From: Enterocloster bolteae
GTDB lineage: Bacteria; Bacillota; Clostridia; Lachnospirales; Lachnospiraceae
Assembly: GCA_021772025.1 (NCBI GenBank)
Contig: JAETNT010000009.1
Coordinates: 1 to 64,000 of the forward strand
Direction: 5' to 3'
Length of the DNA stretch: 64,000 bases
Part shown: piece by piece, positions 26,502 to 35,543 of the stretch
Position numbering within the stretch: the stretch's first letter is position 1
Layout: every line of letters starts with the position of its first letter
Notes under the pieces: generated by a model
Told to the model about the DNA's origin: nothing
Database searches by the model: none
What the model saw: only the letters and a program-made list of their open reading frames with translations
Made by a program: the position numbers and the translations under genes

Positions 26502-27995
26502 CTATCGGATTTTTCCGGAAATCCCCATTTTTTCCAACTGAATTTCCAGAGCCTTAAGTATATGTTCTTCGGTAATCGGATCTCCCTGAGCGGCTGCAAG
26601 ATAGGCGGAGTTCAGTGCAATTTCCTTGATATTGCTCCCCGACAGCTCATACTTAAGGGCATATTCTGAAAAACAAATATCATCACTTAAAGGAGCTTCT
26701 TTAGGAAAGCTCTTTTCCCAAAGCTTCAACCGCATTTCTTCATCCGGAAAGGGAAACCGAATCATGTATTGAATTCTCCGGCGGAAAGCCTGGTCAATAT
26801 TATCCAGATAGTTAGTTGCTAAAATGGTGATTCCCTGATAATGTTCAATCTTCTGCAGCAAAAATCCTGTCTCCATATTGGCGTACCGGTCATTGGAACT
26901 GGAAATGCCGGATCGCTTGGCAAACAGAGCATCCGCCTCATCAAAAAACAATATAACATTCCTGCGGCCTGCCTCGTCAAACAGGGCGCTGAGATTTTTT
27001 TCTGTCTCCCCAATATATTTGCTGGCAATCCTAGAAATATCAATTCGGTAGAGAGGAAGCCCAAGATCTGCCGCAATAATCTGTGCCCCCATGGTCTTTC
27101 CGGTCCCCGGAGGGCCGTAAAACAAAGCGGAAACGCCGGAACCATAGGGCAGCTTTTTCCCGAATCCCCATTGTTCCATAACCTGCTTTCGAAAAGCAAT
27201 CCGATTTTTCAGCTGGTGAAGCAGCATTTCCTGATTGGGCCCCAATACCATATCCTCCCATTTAAATACAGGGGGAATCCATACTGCCAGCCGTTCTAAT
27301 GGTCCGGAATACACAAGCCGCTCTTCATCTCCCCGGAGCCAGTCCAAAACTTCCCGCCGGAGAGCCATGGGATAAGAAAGCAAAGATTCCTGAGGCCGCC
27401 GGGATTCCGGTTCTTCCAAAAGATTCCACAAAAAACTGCTTTTTTTCAAATAGGGATTCCGGATCTTTTCCCCGCTGAGCATATCATACAGAGAAAGGCC
27501 TAATCCTACTGTAGGCATTTTCACCCCTACATTATCCTGCAGATACCCGTATAAGCGCTCATATTTTCTGTCATATTCCACTGCCAAAGCAAGCAACAGG
27601 CAGAATTGCTCCGCCTCGGTCAGACAGTTCTTTTCCAAAAGCTCCAGAAAACGAAATTGTATTTCTCTGTTTTTAGAAGCCGCCATGCGGCTTTTCAGAT
27701 GCCGGCTCATTTTTCTAAATTCCCGGCGTTGAAGTTCCATAGCATCCCCATGCTCTTTCCGGTTCTCTGTCCTTCTCCGTTCTGTCAGAGCTTGTTCCAC
27801 CTCCTGAGGCGTTACCACAATCCCCCGCAAATCTAACCGGCTGTGACACCCGTCTTTCCAATAAAAGGCAGTCTCCAGACAGGCATCCAAAAATGCCAGA
27901 AAGTCCTCCATCATCTCGCTCTCATTTTCGTATGAAAGCATACTTTGCTGCGGGGCCAGATAATCGTCCGATTGAATAATGAAAACTGGATTCAT
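26502..27995 (-). CDS. AAA+ ATPase of the eCIS-associated type
   Basis: This 497-aa protein has an N-terminal helical half (residues 1-280) unlike a protease or helicase domain, and a C-terminal AAA+ module with Walker A GPPGTGKT (294-301), Walker B LFFDEADALF (349-358), sensor ATN (393-395) and arginine fingers in RRRIQ (405-409). The layout resembles the AAA+ ATPases encoded in extracellular contractile injection system loci, with a long N-terminal region and a pairing with DUF4157 proteins. No tube, sheath, baseplate or spike gene lies nearby. It may remodel or unfold the DUF4157 protein or a distant partner. Confidence 0.8.
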   Translation of the reverse strand: MNPVFIIQSDDYLAPQQSMLSYENESEMMEDFLAFLDACLETAFYWKDGCHSRLDLRGIVVTPQEVEQALTERRRTENRKEHGDAMELQRREFRKMSRHLKSRMAASKNREIQFRFLELLEKNCLTEAEQFCLLLALAVEYDRKYERLYGYLQDNVGVKMPTVGLGLSLYDMLSGEKIRNPYLKKSSFLWNLLEEPESRRPQESLLSYPMALRREVLDWLRGDEERLVYSGPLERLAVWIPPVFKWEDMVLGPNQEMLLHQLKNRIAFRKQVMEQWGFGKKLPYGSGVSALFYGPPGTGKTMGAQIIAADLGLPLYRIDISRIASKYIGETEKNLSALFDEAGRRNVILFFDEADALFAKRSGISSSNDRYANMETGFLLQKIEHYQGITILATNYLDNIDQAFRRRIQYMIRFPFPDEEMRLKLWEKSFPKEAPLSDDICFSEYALKYELSGSNIKEIALNSAYLAAAQGDPITEEHILKALEIQLEKMGISGKIR

Positions 27996-28030
27996 AGCAT
28001 ATTTTTCCTTGTATTCTTTTTCCTTTTCCT

Positions 28031-28059
28031 ATTTTATCATATTCCGGAAATCACAGCAA
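28031..28059 (-). promoter_or_regulatory. Promoter of the AAA+/DUF4157 unit
   Basis: On the minus strand TTGCTG (28054-28059), a 17-nt spacer and TAAAAT (28031-28036) lie about 35 bp upstream of the ATPase start. Confidence 0.6.
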
Positions 28060-28141
28060 GCAGGCGATTTCTTTCAGAGAGCATCCGGCAGGATTCCGTC
28101 GTTACTAAGAAAAAGTAAGATACCGAATACTAATGAAGAAA

Positions 28142-28182
28142 GGGCTGAAAAAACAGAGTAAATAATCCCTGTTTCTCAGCCC
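28142..28182 (-). terminator. Terminator of nfnAB
   Basis: GGGCTGA (28142-28148) pairs with TCAGCCC (28176-28182), with an inner AAACAG/CTGTTT pairing. In the minus direction the stem is followed by TTTCTTC. It starts 8 bp after the nfnB stop. Confidence 0.75.
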
Positions 28183-28190
28183 CTTTGTTC

Positions 28191-29576
28191 TTATTTGTTT
28201 CTCAAGTACTCATCAATGCCTTTGGCCCCTGCTTTTCCTGCTTCCATGGCAAGGATCACCGTTGCGGCACCGGTTACGGCATCACCGCCGGCAAATACGC
28301 CCTCCCTGGTAGTCTGACCGTTGTCCTCCTGAGCTACAATACACTTGCGCTTATTGATCTCCAGGCCCTCGGTAGTGGAGGAAATCAGCGGGTTGGGGGA
28401 GGTTCCTAAGGACATAATCACCGTATCCACCTCAATGGTATAGTCGGAACCGGCAATTTCTACCGGACGCCTTCTTCCGGAAGAATCCGGCTCCCCTAAT
28501 TCCATCCTGCGGACTACCATACCGGTTACCCAGTCGTTTTCATCGGTAAGAATCTCTACCGGATTGGTTAAAAGGTTAAAGATAACCCCCTCTTCCTTTG
28601 CATGGTGAACTTCTTCCACACGGGCCGGAAGCTCCGCCTCGCTTCTCCGGTAAACGATATGAACCTCTGCCCCTAAACGGAGAGCGGTTCTGGCGGCATC
28701 CATAGCTACGTTTCCGCCGCCTACCACCGCTACCTTTCTGCCTGCGGCAATGGGGGTATCATAATCGTCCCGGAAAGCTTTCATCAGATTGTTTCTTGTT
28801 AAATATTCATTGGCGGAAAATACGCCGTTGGCATTCTCTCCCGGAATCCCCATAAATTTGGGAAGTCCGGCGCCGGAGCCTATAAATACGGCCTCAAATC
28901 CTTCTTCCTCCATCAGTTCGTCAATGGTAACGGACTTTCCGATAATGACGTTGGTTTCAATCTTAACGCCCAGCTTTTTTACATTTTCAATCTCTGTGCG
29001 GACTACAGTGTTTTTGGGAAGGCGAAACTCCGGAATGCCATAAGTTAATACGCCGCCAGGCTCATGAAGGGCCTCAAAAATGGTTACCTCATAGCCCATC
29101 TTTGCCAGATCTCCGGCACAGGTAAGGCCTGCAGGGCCGGAACCGATAACTGCTACCTTTCTCCCATTGGCAGTCTCGGGAGCGGCAGGCACAAATCCGT
29201 TTTCTCTGGACCAGTCCGCTACGAAACGCTCTAATTTGCCGATGGAAACCGGCTCTCCCTTAATCCCCCTTACGCATTTTCCCTCACACTGGCTCTCCTG
29301 GGGACATACCCGGCCGCAGACTGCCGGAAGTGCGGAGGACTTTGCAATCACCTCCGCTGCCCCCTTAAAATCTCTCTCGGTTATCTTCTTAATAAATGCC
29401 GGAATGTCAATGGAAACCGGACAGCCTTGAACGCACAGAGGCTTTTTACACTGGAGGCAGCGCTTTGCCTCTTCCACTGCTTCTTCCTCATTATATCCCA
29501 GACAAACCTCTTCAAAATTCGTTGCCCTTACCTTGGGATCCTGCTCCCGAATGGGAACCCGCTTCATTCCGTCCAT
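28191..29576 (-). CDS. nfnB: NfnB subunit / glutamate-synthase-like NADPH oxidoreductase
   Basis: This 461-aa flavo-iron-sulfur protein has an N-terminal cysteine region for two 4Fe-4S clusters (CLQCKKPLCVQGCP and CGRVCPQESQCEGKCVRG) and two dinucleotide-binding folds (GSGPAGLTCAGDLAKMGYEVTIFE and VVGGGNVAMDAARTALRLG). It is homologous to the glutamate synthase small subunit, but the adjacent NfnA gene and the lack of a large glutamate synthase gene point to NfnB. NfnAB couples NADH and reduced ferredoxin oxidation to NADP+ reduction by electron bifurcation. The stop of nfnA and the start of nfnB share one base (TAATG). Confidence 0.88.
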   Translation of the reverse strand: MDGMKRVPIREQDPKVRATNFEEVCLGYNEEEAVEEAKRCLQCKKPLCVQGCPVSIDIPAFIKKITERDFKGAAEVIAKSSALPAVCGRVCPQESQCEGKCVRGIKGEPVSIGKLERFVADWSRENGFVPAAPETANGRKVAVIGSGPAGLTCAGDLAKMGYEVTIFEALHEPGGVLTYGIPEFRLPKNTVVRTEIENVKKLGVKIETNVIIGKSVTIDELMEEEGFEAVFIGSGAGLPKFMGIPGENANGVFSANEYLTRNNLMKAFRDDYDTPIAAGRKVAVVGGGNVAMDAARTALRLGAEVHIVYRRSEAELPARVEEVHHAKEEGVIFNLLTNPVEILTDENDWVTGMVVRRMELGEPDSSGRRRPVEIAGSDYTIEVDTVIMSLGTSPNPLISSTTEGLEINKRKCIVAQEDNGQTTREGVFAGGDAVTGAATVILAMEAGKAGAKGIDEYLRNK

Positions 29577-30466
29577 TAGTTGTCACCTCCGCAATGTCCG
29601 CAGCCGCCGTGATGGGTGGCGCCTTCCTGAGCCTTTAACATGTCTCTTCCCTCTTTGGTCTTATACATCTGCTGGCGCTTCATAGCTTGGTCAAAGTCTA
29701 CCAAATGACCGTCAAATTCCGGGCCGTCTACACAGGCAAACTTCACCTCATCTCCTACGGTAACCCGGCAGGCCCCGCACATTCCGGTACCGTCCACCAT
29801 AATGGGATTTAAGCTGACAATTGTGGGGATATTCAATTCCTTCGTCAGCTTGCAGACAAATTTCATCATGATCATAGGGCCAATCGCTACACATATATCA
29901 TAGGTCTTTCCCTCATTTTTTACCAAATCTTCTATCACCGCGGTTACCATACCCTTGCGGCCGTAAGAGCCGTCATCGGTGGTAACATAAAGCGTTCCTG
30001 CCGCAGCCTCCATCTCTTTTTCCAAAATAAGAAGATCTTTATTTTTGGATCCTACAATCACATCCGCATCAATGCCGTGGGCGTGCATCCATTTTACCTG
30101 GGGATATACGGGAGCCGCTCCCACACCGCCGGCCACAAATAGGTATTTCCTCTTTTTTACCTCATCCACCGAATCCGTTACAAACTCAGAGGGGCGGCCT
30201 AATGGTCCCACAAAATCCTGGAAAGCATCTCCGGCCTTTAATTCCGCCATCTTATATGTAGACGCTCCTACAACCTGAAATACGATTGTCACTGTTCCGC
30301 TTTCCCTGTTATAATCACAAATAGTTAGCGGAATTCGTTCTCCGGTTTCATCCGTTTTTACGATAACAAATTCTCCGGGCTGGCACGACCTTGCTACTCT
30401 GGGAGCTTCTACTTCCATCAAGTAGATCTTATCGGCAAGCTGCCGGGCTTTTCTAATCTGGTACAT
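29576..30466 (-). CDS. nfnA: NfnA subunit, ferredoxin-NADP+ reductase-like
   Basis: This 296-aa protein starts at 30466 (MYQIRKARQLADK), 9 nt after AGGAGGA. An N-terminal FAD domain has RIPLTICDYN, the NAD domain has FVAGGVGAAPVYPQVKWMH, and a 2Fe-2S motif CGACRVTVGDEVKFACVDGPEFDG matches NfnA and SudB. The final segment THHGGCGHCGGDN is an unusual His/Cys-rich tail that could bind metal. With NfnB it forms the NADH-dependent reduced ferredoxin:NADP+ oxidoreductase, important for NADPH supply in anaerobes. Confidence 0.88.
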   Translation of the reverse strand: MYQIRKARQLADKIYLMEVEAPRVARSCQPGEFVIVKTDETGERIPLTICDYNRESGTVTIVFQVVGASTYKMAELKAGDAFQDFVGPLGRPSEFVTDSVDEVKKRKYLFVAGGVGAAPVYPQVKWMHAHGIDADVIVGSKNKDLLILEKEMEAAAGTLYVTTDDGSYGRKGMVTAVIEDLVKNEGKTYDICVAIGPMIMMKFVCKLTKELNIPTIVSLNPIMVDGTGMCGACRVTVGDEVKFACVDGPEFDGHLVDFDQAMKRQQMYKTKEGRDMLKAQEGATHHGGCGHCGGDN

Positions 30467-30553
30467 GAGGTTCCTCCTGACTGCCTGTTTTTGATTCTTT
30501 ATTGTTGCGCTGTTGTAGTGTTCTAAAGTCTTTGACAAACGATTTGATTTATA

Positions 30554-30582
30554 TCTTATCATTGTTTTTGCCAAATGACAAT
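30554..30582 (-). promoter_or_regulatory. Promoter of nfnAB
   Basis: TTGTCA (30577-30582), a 17-nt spacer and TAAGAT (30554-30559) on the minus strand, about 90 bp upstream of nfnA. Confidence 0.65.
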
Positions 30583-30627
30583 AGCGTTTCATGGGAAAAT
30601 ACAGGAAAACGTAGAAATTGACAGTTA

Positions 30628-31119
30628 CTATTTTATTCTCTTGTACATCCTAAATTCATAGCATATGTTAAAATAGGTCTGTTCCTCGCTTTCCGCCGCC
30701 AGCTCCCACTCCTGTTCCTCATCCAGATTGGGAAAATAGGTATCTGCATTATAGGCATAGTCAATCCAGGTAATATGGGCTGTCTGACAGTATGGAAGGA
30801 ACTGTTCATAGATCTCCTGGCCGCCTGCTACATATATGTCCTCAGGAGGATATTTTTGAAGCTCTCTTAAGGCTTCCTCCAAACTATGGACTGTCCGGGC
30901 GCCTTTTACCTGATAGTTTTTATCCCGGCTCAGCACAATGGTGGTGCGGCCGTAAAGGGGCCTGCCCCCCGGAAGGCTTTCTAACGTCTTTCTCCCCATC
31001 ACCACCACCTTTCCCAGGGTCTCGTCCCGAAACAGCTTCCGGTCGCCGGGAATGGAAACCAGAAGCTGTCCCTTATTTCCAATGGCCCAGTGCTTGTCTA
31101 CTGCTGCAATTAGATTCAT
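30628..31119 (-). CDS. folA: Dihydrofolate reductase
   Basis: This 163-aa enzyme starts at 31119 (MNLIAAVDKHWAIGNKGQLL) and overlaps the upstream ThyX-like gene by the ATGA stop-start. Family motifs are the Met20-loop AIGNKGQL, the GRKTLESLPGGRPLYGRTTIVLS stretch, the IYVAGGQEIYEQFLPY segment with the NADPH-binding GG, and an acidic residue for folate binding. It reduces dihydrofolate to tetrahydrofolate. Confidence 0.92.
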   Translation of the reverse strand: MNLIAAVDKHWAIGNKGQLLVSIPGDRKLFRDETLGKVVVMGRKTLESLPGGRPLYGRTTIVLSRDKNYQVKGARTVHSLEEALRELQKYPPEDIYVAGGQEIYEQFLPYCQTAHITWIDYAYNADTYFPNLDEEQEWELAAESEEQTYFNICYEFRMYKRIK

Positions 31120-31754
31120 GACAAAGAATCCTCCTCTTCCTCTGCAATAATAATCTCTTTTGCATAAGGCAGGGTTTCTATCCAATCGCAAAAGGCATGC
31201 CATTCTTCCAGCTTGTGGTTTCTTCTGGCATAGTAAATATTCACCAGGGTTTCGTAATTAAACGTACATGTACGCATCTGGTTATAACTGGAGGGAAGGA
31301 GCTGAATCATGTCGTACCAGTCGCTTTTGCTTTTGGTCTCCAGATAATGAAGCCGAATGGCCTCCAGCCTGGCAATGATGCTATCGAAAAAAGCCAGCGT
31401 ATCTTCGGTCATATGATCCAAGCTGAAATCCCCTCTCTCAAAAGGTTTGCTGTGGATCTTGTGCATGGTGCTGGTAGAGTTGGCTACCGTAGCTACTTTA
31501 TAAGTATCGTACTCTTTCCACCAATAAAGAGGGGCAGTAATGTCTACGGAAACAAAAATCTGGCGGATAAATTTCCGATGATCACTTCCGGCCTTCCTAA
31601 GCCGCACAGCCAGTCCCAAATCATTGGGACCTAAAATATATCTTCCGTCCTGGTCATAGCTGCTGTCCATCCGGCTCCAGCTATTCATGGGGTTTCTGGC
31701 CCCCCTCATGGCATTTTCCAAATTCATCACACTGGTTCTTTCTAATTGAATCAT
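31116..31754 (-). CDS. Divergent ThyX-like (flavin thymidylate synthase fold) protein
   Basis: This 212-aa protein aligns in order with flavin-dependent thymidylate synthase ThyX. DITAPLYWWKEYDTYKVATVANSTSTMHK matches the ThyX segment APxxxxRQWFRHRxxSxNExSxRY, and LLPSSYNQMRTCTFNYETLVNIYYARRNH matches its C-terminal LP...TxNxRxLxxFxxLR region. The signature RHR is replaced by T-Y-K and S-x-N-E is not kept, so flavin and dUMP binding would have to differ. It is coupled to the DHFR gene, which supports a folate or thymidylate role. It could be an alternative thymidylate synthase or an inactive relative. Confidence 0.6.
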   Translation of the reverse strand: MIQLERTSVMNLENAMRGARNPMNSWSRMDSSYDQDGRYILGPNDLGLAVRLRKAGSDHRKFIRQIFVSVDITAPLYWWKEYDTYKVATVANSTSTMHKIHSKPFERGDFSLDHMTEDTLAFFDSIIARLEAIRLHYLETKSKSDWYDMIQLLPSSYNQMRTCTFNYETLVNIYYARRNHKLEEWHAFCDWIETLPYAKEIIIAEEEEDSLS

Positions 31755-31805
31755 TTTATATACTCCTTAAATTTTAATATCTATTCTCCTTTTTCAGGTT
31801 CTATA

Positions 31806-34800
31806 TCAAAGCCGAATCTCCTTCCCCAAAAAAAGGGAATAAATGATCTTTTCCTTTACCGTCTTTCCGGTAATCTGCTCCAGGCTTCGTTTATAGTAGT
31901 CCAGCTGAGTCTGATAGCGGTGGGCTAAGAGCTTTTCACCTCCCTGCTCCACCCTGTCGGTCTTGTAGTCCACCAGCACCAGGCCGTCCTCTTCCTCCAT
32001 CCAGGCGTCGATGATTCCCTGAACCAGCACCAACTCTTCAGACTCCCCTACTCCCATTTCTCTGGCAGGGATTCCTACCATAAACTGCTGCTCCTTGTGA
32101 AGGCGGCCCTGCTTCTCCGCCTGAGCCATTCGAATTCCCAGAGAGCTTTTAAAAAAAGCGGCAAGAAGAGGAACCTCAATAAGGCCCGCCTCTTCTTCCA
32201 GGAGAAGCCCCTGGTTTTTAAAGGTTTCTATACGGTCTGAAAGATCTTGAATCAGAAGATCCCGGTTCTCTGCAAAAGAAAACTCCCCGAAAGAGAGCAG
32301 CTCCAAGGCCCGGTGGAAAGAAGTTCCCCGTAAGGCTCCCTTGCCCCGGTCCCCCTTCCCTGCAGGCCTTGGGATGTTTTCCAAACAGGCGGCCGAAAGT
32401 TCCTGCTCTTCTGCCTCCTGTCTGCGCCGCTTGATTTCCGACACGGACAGCATGGCGTAAAGCCTGGTTTCCGTCTGGAAAGGATACTCATAAGAAAGCT
32501 GCTCCTTTAAAGTGCGGCTCACTTCTTCCTCATAAATTTTCGTACAGTCTAATGAAAGCAAATCTTCTTTTAAATCCTGTCTCTCAATCTGACGCATCAC
32601 TTCGTTTCCCACAAGGTCGGATACCGGCACGGTTTCCATGGATATGAGACCGGATCCCTTTATAGCGGGAAAGGCCATAAGCATCCAGTCCAGATAAGAA
32701 TTTCCTCCTGACAAGACAGTAAAGGGAAGCTCTTTTCCATTTCCAACACTTATCCCGCCCCATTTTTCCAGCTTTTTATCCAGGGATTTTTCTGAGGCCG
32801 TCATAATCAGCTTTTCCTTGGCTCTGGTCATGGCCACATAAAGGATCCGAAGCTCCTCCCCCATGGTTTCTAAATCCATGCGCCGCTTTAATGCCTGCTT
32901 TTTTAAGGTAGGGATCTTGACTCTCTGCTCCAGATCCACATAGTCTGCAGCAATTCCCAATTCCGGATCAATCAGGATTTTTCCTGTCAAGTCCTGTTTA
33001 TTAAACCGCTTTCCCAAACCTGCCAGGATCACCACGGGGAATTCCAGGCCTTTGCTTTTGTGAATACTCATAATCCGCACCACCTGGGAATTCTCTCCGA
33101 AGATCGGGGCCTCCCCGAAATCTGTTTCATACTTCTTTAACTTCTCAATATACCGGATAAAGTGAAACAGTCCCTTATAACTGGTGTTTTCATAGGCCAG
33201 CGCCTTTTCCGCCAGCATATCCAGGTTGGCCTTCCTGGCCTGGCCTGCAGGCATCGCAGAGACATAGTCATAGTATCCGCTGCGGCAGTATATCTGATAA
33301 ATCAGCTCATGGATGGGAAGCCAGGAAGCCAGAAGCCGGTATTCTTCCAGCATGGCTTCCAATTTTTCCAGCTTCCGGCTGATCTCCGGATGATGGGCAG
33401 CCGCCGGAATAACCGGAGGTTTTAAAGCTTCTTCTGTCTCACTTCCGTAAAGCCAAAATCGGACGGCCCCATAGATCCCTCTGTCCCCATATTTATTTTT
33501 TCCTGCCTGGCCTTTGTATCCGGCCATAAGCCAGGCCAACTCCTCTTCTGTCATCCCGATCACAGGAGATTTCAATACACAGGCCATTGGGATATCCTGA
33601 AAGGGATTGTCTACCACCGACAAAAGGCTTAATACGGTCTCCACTTCCACCGTGTCAAAATACCCGGTCTGAGTCTGGGCTGCCGCCGGGATTCCCTCAT
33701 TCATCAAAACGTTTACCAATATCTCCGCCCACCCGGAAACGCTTCTTAAAAGGACTACAATATCCCCGAAACCTGCGGGGCGGTAGGCCTCCTTTCTCTT
33801 GTCCCATATAAGAAGCCCTTTCTCCTTGTCCGTAAGGCTCCGGATTTTCCGAGCAATCAGCCTGGCCTCCAGTTCCCTCGCCGTATAATCGGCGGCATCC
33901 TCTTCCAGCGCTTCCATGATCCGACTGTCTGCAGGAACAATAAGAAGCTCCGTAGGAGTCTGGCCACGGTCCTCTTCCCCCAAAGGAAGAGGCGCAAAAT
34001 CAGCCCCCGGATAAAGAGCGGTTTCTTCCCTGTACCGGATTCCTCCCAGGTTTCTCACCATAATTTGGTAAAACACCTCATTAATACTGTTTAATACAGA
34101 AGCCCGGCTCCGGAAGTTTTGACGAAGCTCAATCTTTTTGTAGGGCCCTTCCTTCTCGGAATAGGTTTCATACTTTTCTAAAAACAGTTCCGGCCTTGCC
34201 AGGCGGAAACGGTAAATGCTCTGCTTTACATCTCCTACCATAAAAACATTAGGCTGTCCCTGCCGCTCCCTTGACAGCGCCTGAATCAGGGTTTCCTGAA
34301 CCAGATTGCTGTCCTGGTATTCGTCTACCAAAATTTCTTCAAACCGCCGGCTCAGTTCATCCGCCACCGGGGAAGGATGCCGTTCCTCCTCCCCTTTTTC
34401 CCACAAAATCTCCAGGGCGAAATGTTCCAGATCGTTAAAGTCCATAAGGTTCCGGTCTCTTTTTGCCTCCTTAAACCGCCTGGAAAACTCCCCCGCCAGC
34501 TTCAAAAGAACCCCGGTAGTTTCTTTCGTCCCCATAAGAGCTTCTAAAACCATGTCTAACGGCTGTTTTCCAAAGCTCTCCTTCCAACCCTTTACCGTCT
34601 TTTTTACCCGATCCCTTGCGGAGGTTACCAAGGCCTTTTTTTCCGGGTCCACGTCCCTGCTTCGCACCGGCGGAAGCTTTCCAAAGGAAGCTTTTTTTAA
34701 AAACCGGAGAAACTCATCATAGCCGGATATCTCTCCGCATTCTTTCATCATCCCGGCTTCTAGGAGAATGGTGTCCCGGTAAGCCTGAGGGCCTCCCTCT

Positions 34801-35519
34801 TCCTCACAGATTTTCCCGCAGGAAAGAAGCTGTTCCTTCATCTCTTCTCCCTGAAGACAGATGTCCTTTATGAAAAATTCCATCCAGGGAGTTTTTTCTA
34901 TTTCTTCTTTATTTTCCGCTGAAAGCTCCTTTTCACATTCGAAAAGCCACTCCTCGGGCCATGGATGGCTTTGGGAAAATTGCCACACCTGGAAAATAAT
35001 ATCCTCAATTCCAAAATCACTTTTTCCCAGGGCGTAGGTCTCCGCGAAATGGAGGAAGGCCTCATCTCCGGATTCATACCATTCCTCCAAAAGCTCTTTC
35101 ATTACATCTCCCCTCAGCAGGGATAACTCCCCGGGATCTCCGATCCGAAAGGCCGGATCCAAGTCCAGATGATTGTAATATTCCCGCAGAAGTCCCAGAC
35201 AAAAACTGTCTATGGTGGTAATCTGAGCCCTTGGCACCAAAATGGACTGCATTTCTAAACGTCGGTTTTTCGGATCCGCCTCCCGGCGCTTTTCTATCGC
35301 CTCCCGGATTCTCTCCCGCATCTCGGCGGCAGCTGCGTTGGTAAAGGTCATTACCAGCAGGTTATCTATGTCTATGGGATGGTCTTTGTCTGTCACCATC
35401 TCCACAATCCGTTCCACCAAAACCGCCGTTTTACCGCTTCCTGCGGCAGCGGAAACCAGCAGGTTTCCGCCCCTGAAATCAATGACTTCCTTCTGTCCTT
35501 TGGTCCATGCTACTGCCAT
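31806..35519 (-). CDS. addA: ATP-dependent helicase/nuclease subunit A (AddA)
   Basis: This 1237-aa subunit of the RecBCD-like AddAB enzyme processes double-strand breaks for recombination. The N-terminus carries UvrD-type helicase motif I SAAAGSGKTAVL, DEYQDSN (motif II), GDVKQSIYRFR, and late helicase motifs (VRIMSIHKSKGLEFPVVIL, LYVAMTRAKEKLI). The C-terminal RecB-type nuclease has LVLVDYKTD near residue 1195. The start at 35519 is chosen because GGAGG lies 5 nt upstream; a GTG and an ATG shortly before it are in frame. It lies 24 bp downstream of addB. Confidence 0.93.
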   Translation of the reverse strand: MAVAWTKGQKEVIDFRGGNLLVSAAAGSGKTAVLVERIVEMVTDKDHPIDIDNLLVMTFTNAAAAEMRERIREAIEKRREADPKNRRLEMQSILVPRAQITTIDSFCLGLLREYYNHLDLDPAFRIGDPGELSLLRGDVMKELLEEWYESGDEAFLHFAETYALGKSDFGIEDIIFQVWQFSQSHPWPEEWLFECEKELSAENKEEIEKTPWMEFFIKDICLQGEEMKEQLLSCGKICEEEGGPQAYRDTILLEAGMMKECGEISGYDEFLRFLKKASFGKLPPVRSRDVDPEKKALVTSARDRVKKTVKGWKESFGKQPLDMVLEALMGTKETTGVLLKLAGEFSRRFKEAKRDRNLMDFNDLEHFALEILWEKGEEERHPSPVADELSRRFEEILVDEYQDSNLVQETLIQALSRERQGQPNVFMVGDVKQSIYRFRLARPELFLEKYETYSEKEGPYKKIELRQNFRSRASVLNSINEVFYQIMVRNLGGIRYREETALYPGADFAPLPLGEEDRGQTPTELLIVPADSRIMEALEEDAADYTARELEARLIARKIRSLTDKEKGLLIWDKRKEAYRPAGFGDIVVLLRSVSGWAEILVNVLMNEGIPAAAQTQTGYFDTVEVETVLSLLSVVDNPFQDIPMACVLKSPVIGMTEEELAWLMAGYKGQAGKNKYGDRGIYGAVRFWLYGSETEEALKPPVIPAAAHHPEISRKLEKLEAMLEEYRLLASWLPIHELIYQIYCRSGYYDYVSAMPAGQARKANLDMLAEKALAYENTSYKGLFHFIRYIEKLKKYETDFGEAPIFGENSQVVRIMSIHKSKGLEFPVVILAGLGKRFNKQDLTGKILIDPELGIAADYVDLEQRVKIPTLKKQALKRRMDLETMGEELRILYVAMTRAKEKLIMTASEKSLDKKLEKWGGISVGNGKELPFTVLSGGNSYLDWMLMAFPAIKGSGLISMETVPVSDLVGNEVMRQIERQDLKEDLLSLDCTKIYEEEVSRTLKEQLSYEYPFQTETRLYAMLSVSEIKRRRQEAEEQELSAACLENIPRPAGKGDRGKGALRGTSFHRALELLSFGEFSFAENRDLLIQDLSDRIETFKNQGLLLEEEAGLIEVPLLAAFFKSSLGIRMAQAEKQGRLHKEQQFMVGIPAREMGVGESEELVLVQGIIDAWMEEEDGLVLVDYKTDRVEQGGEKLLAHRYQTQLDYYKRSLEQITGKTVKEKIIYSLFLGKEIRL

Positions 35520-35543
35520 TTTTTCCTCCATTCTGTGCACGTT

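Noticed and set aside
26129-27995. A complete contractile injection system locus
   Set aside because: Only the AAA+ ATPase and DUF4157 genes are present. No sheath, tube, spike or baseplate reading frame lies within the window.
28191-29576. Glutamate synthase small subunit (gltD)
   Set aside because: Homology is real, but the tightly coupled upstream ferredoxin-NADP reductase gene and lack of a large subunit gene fit NfnAB better.
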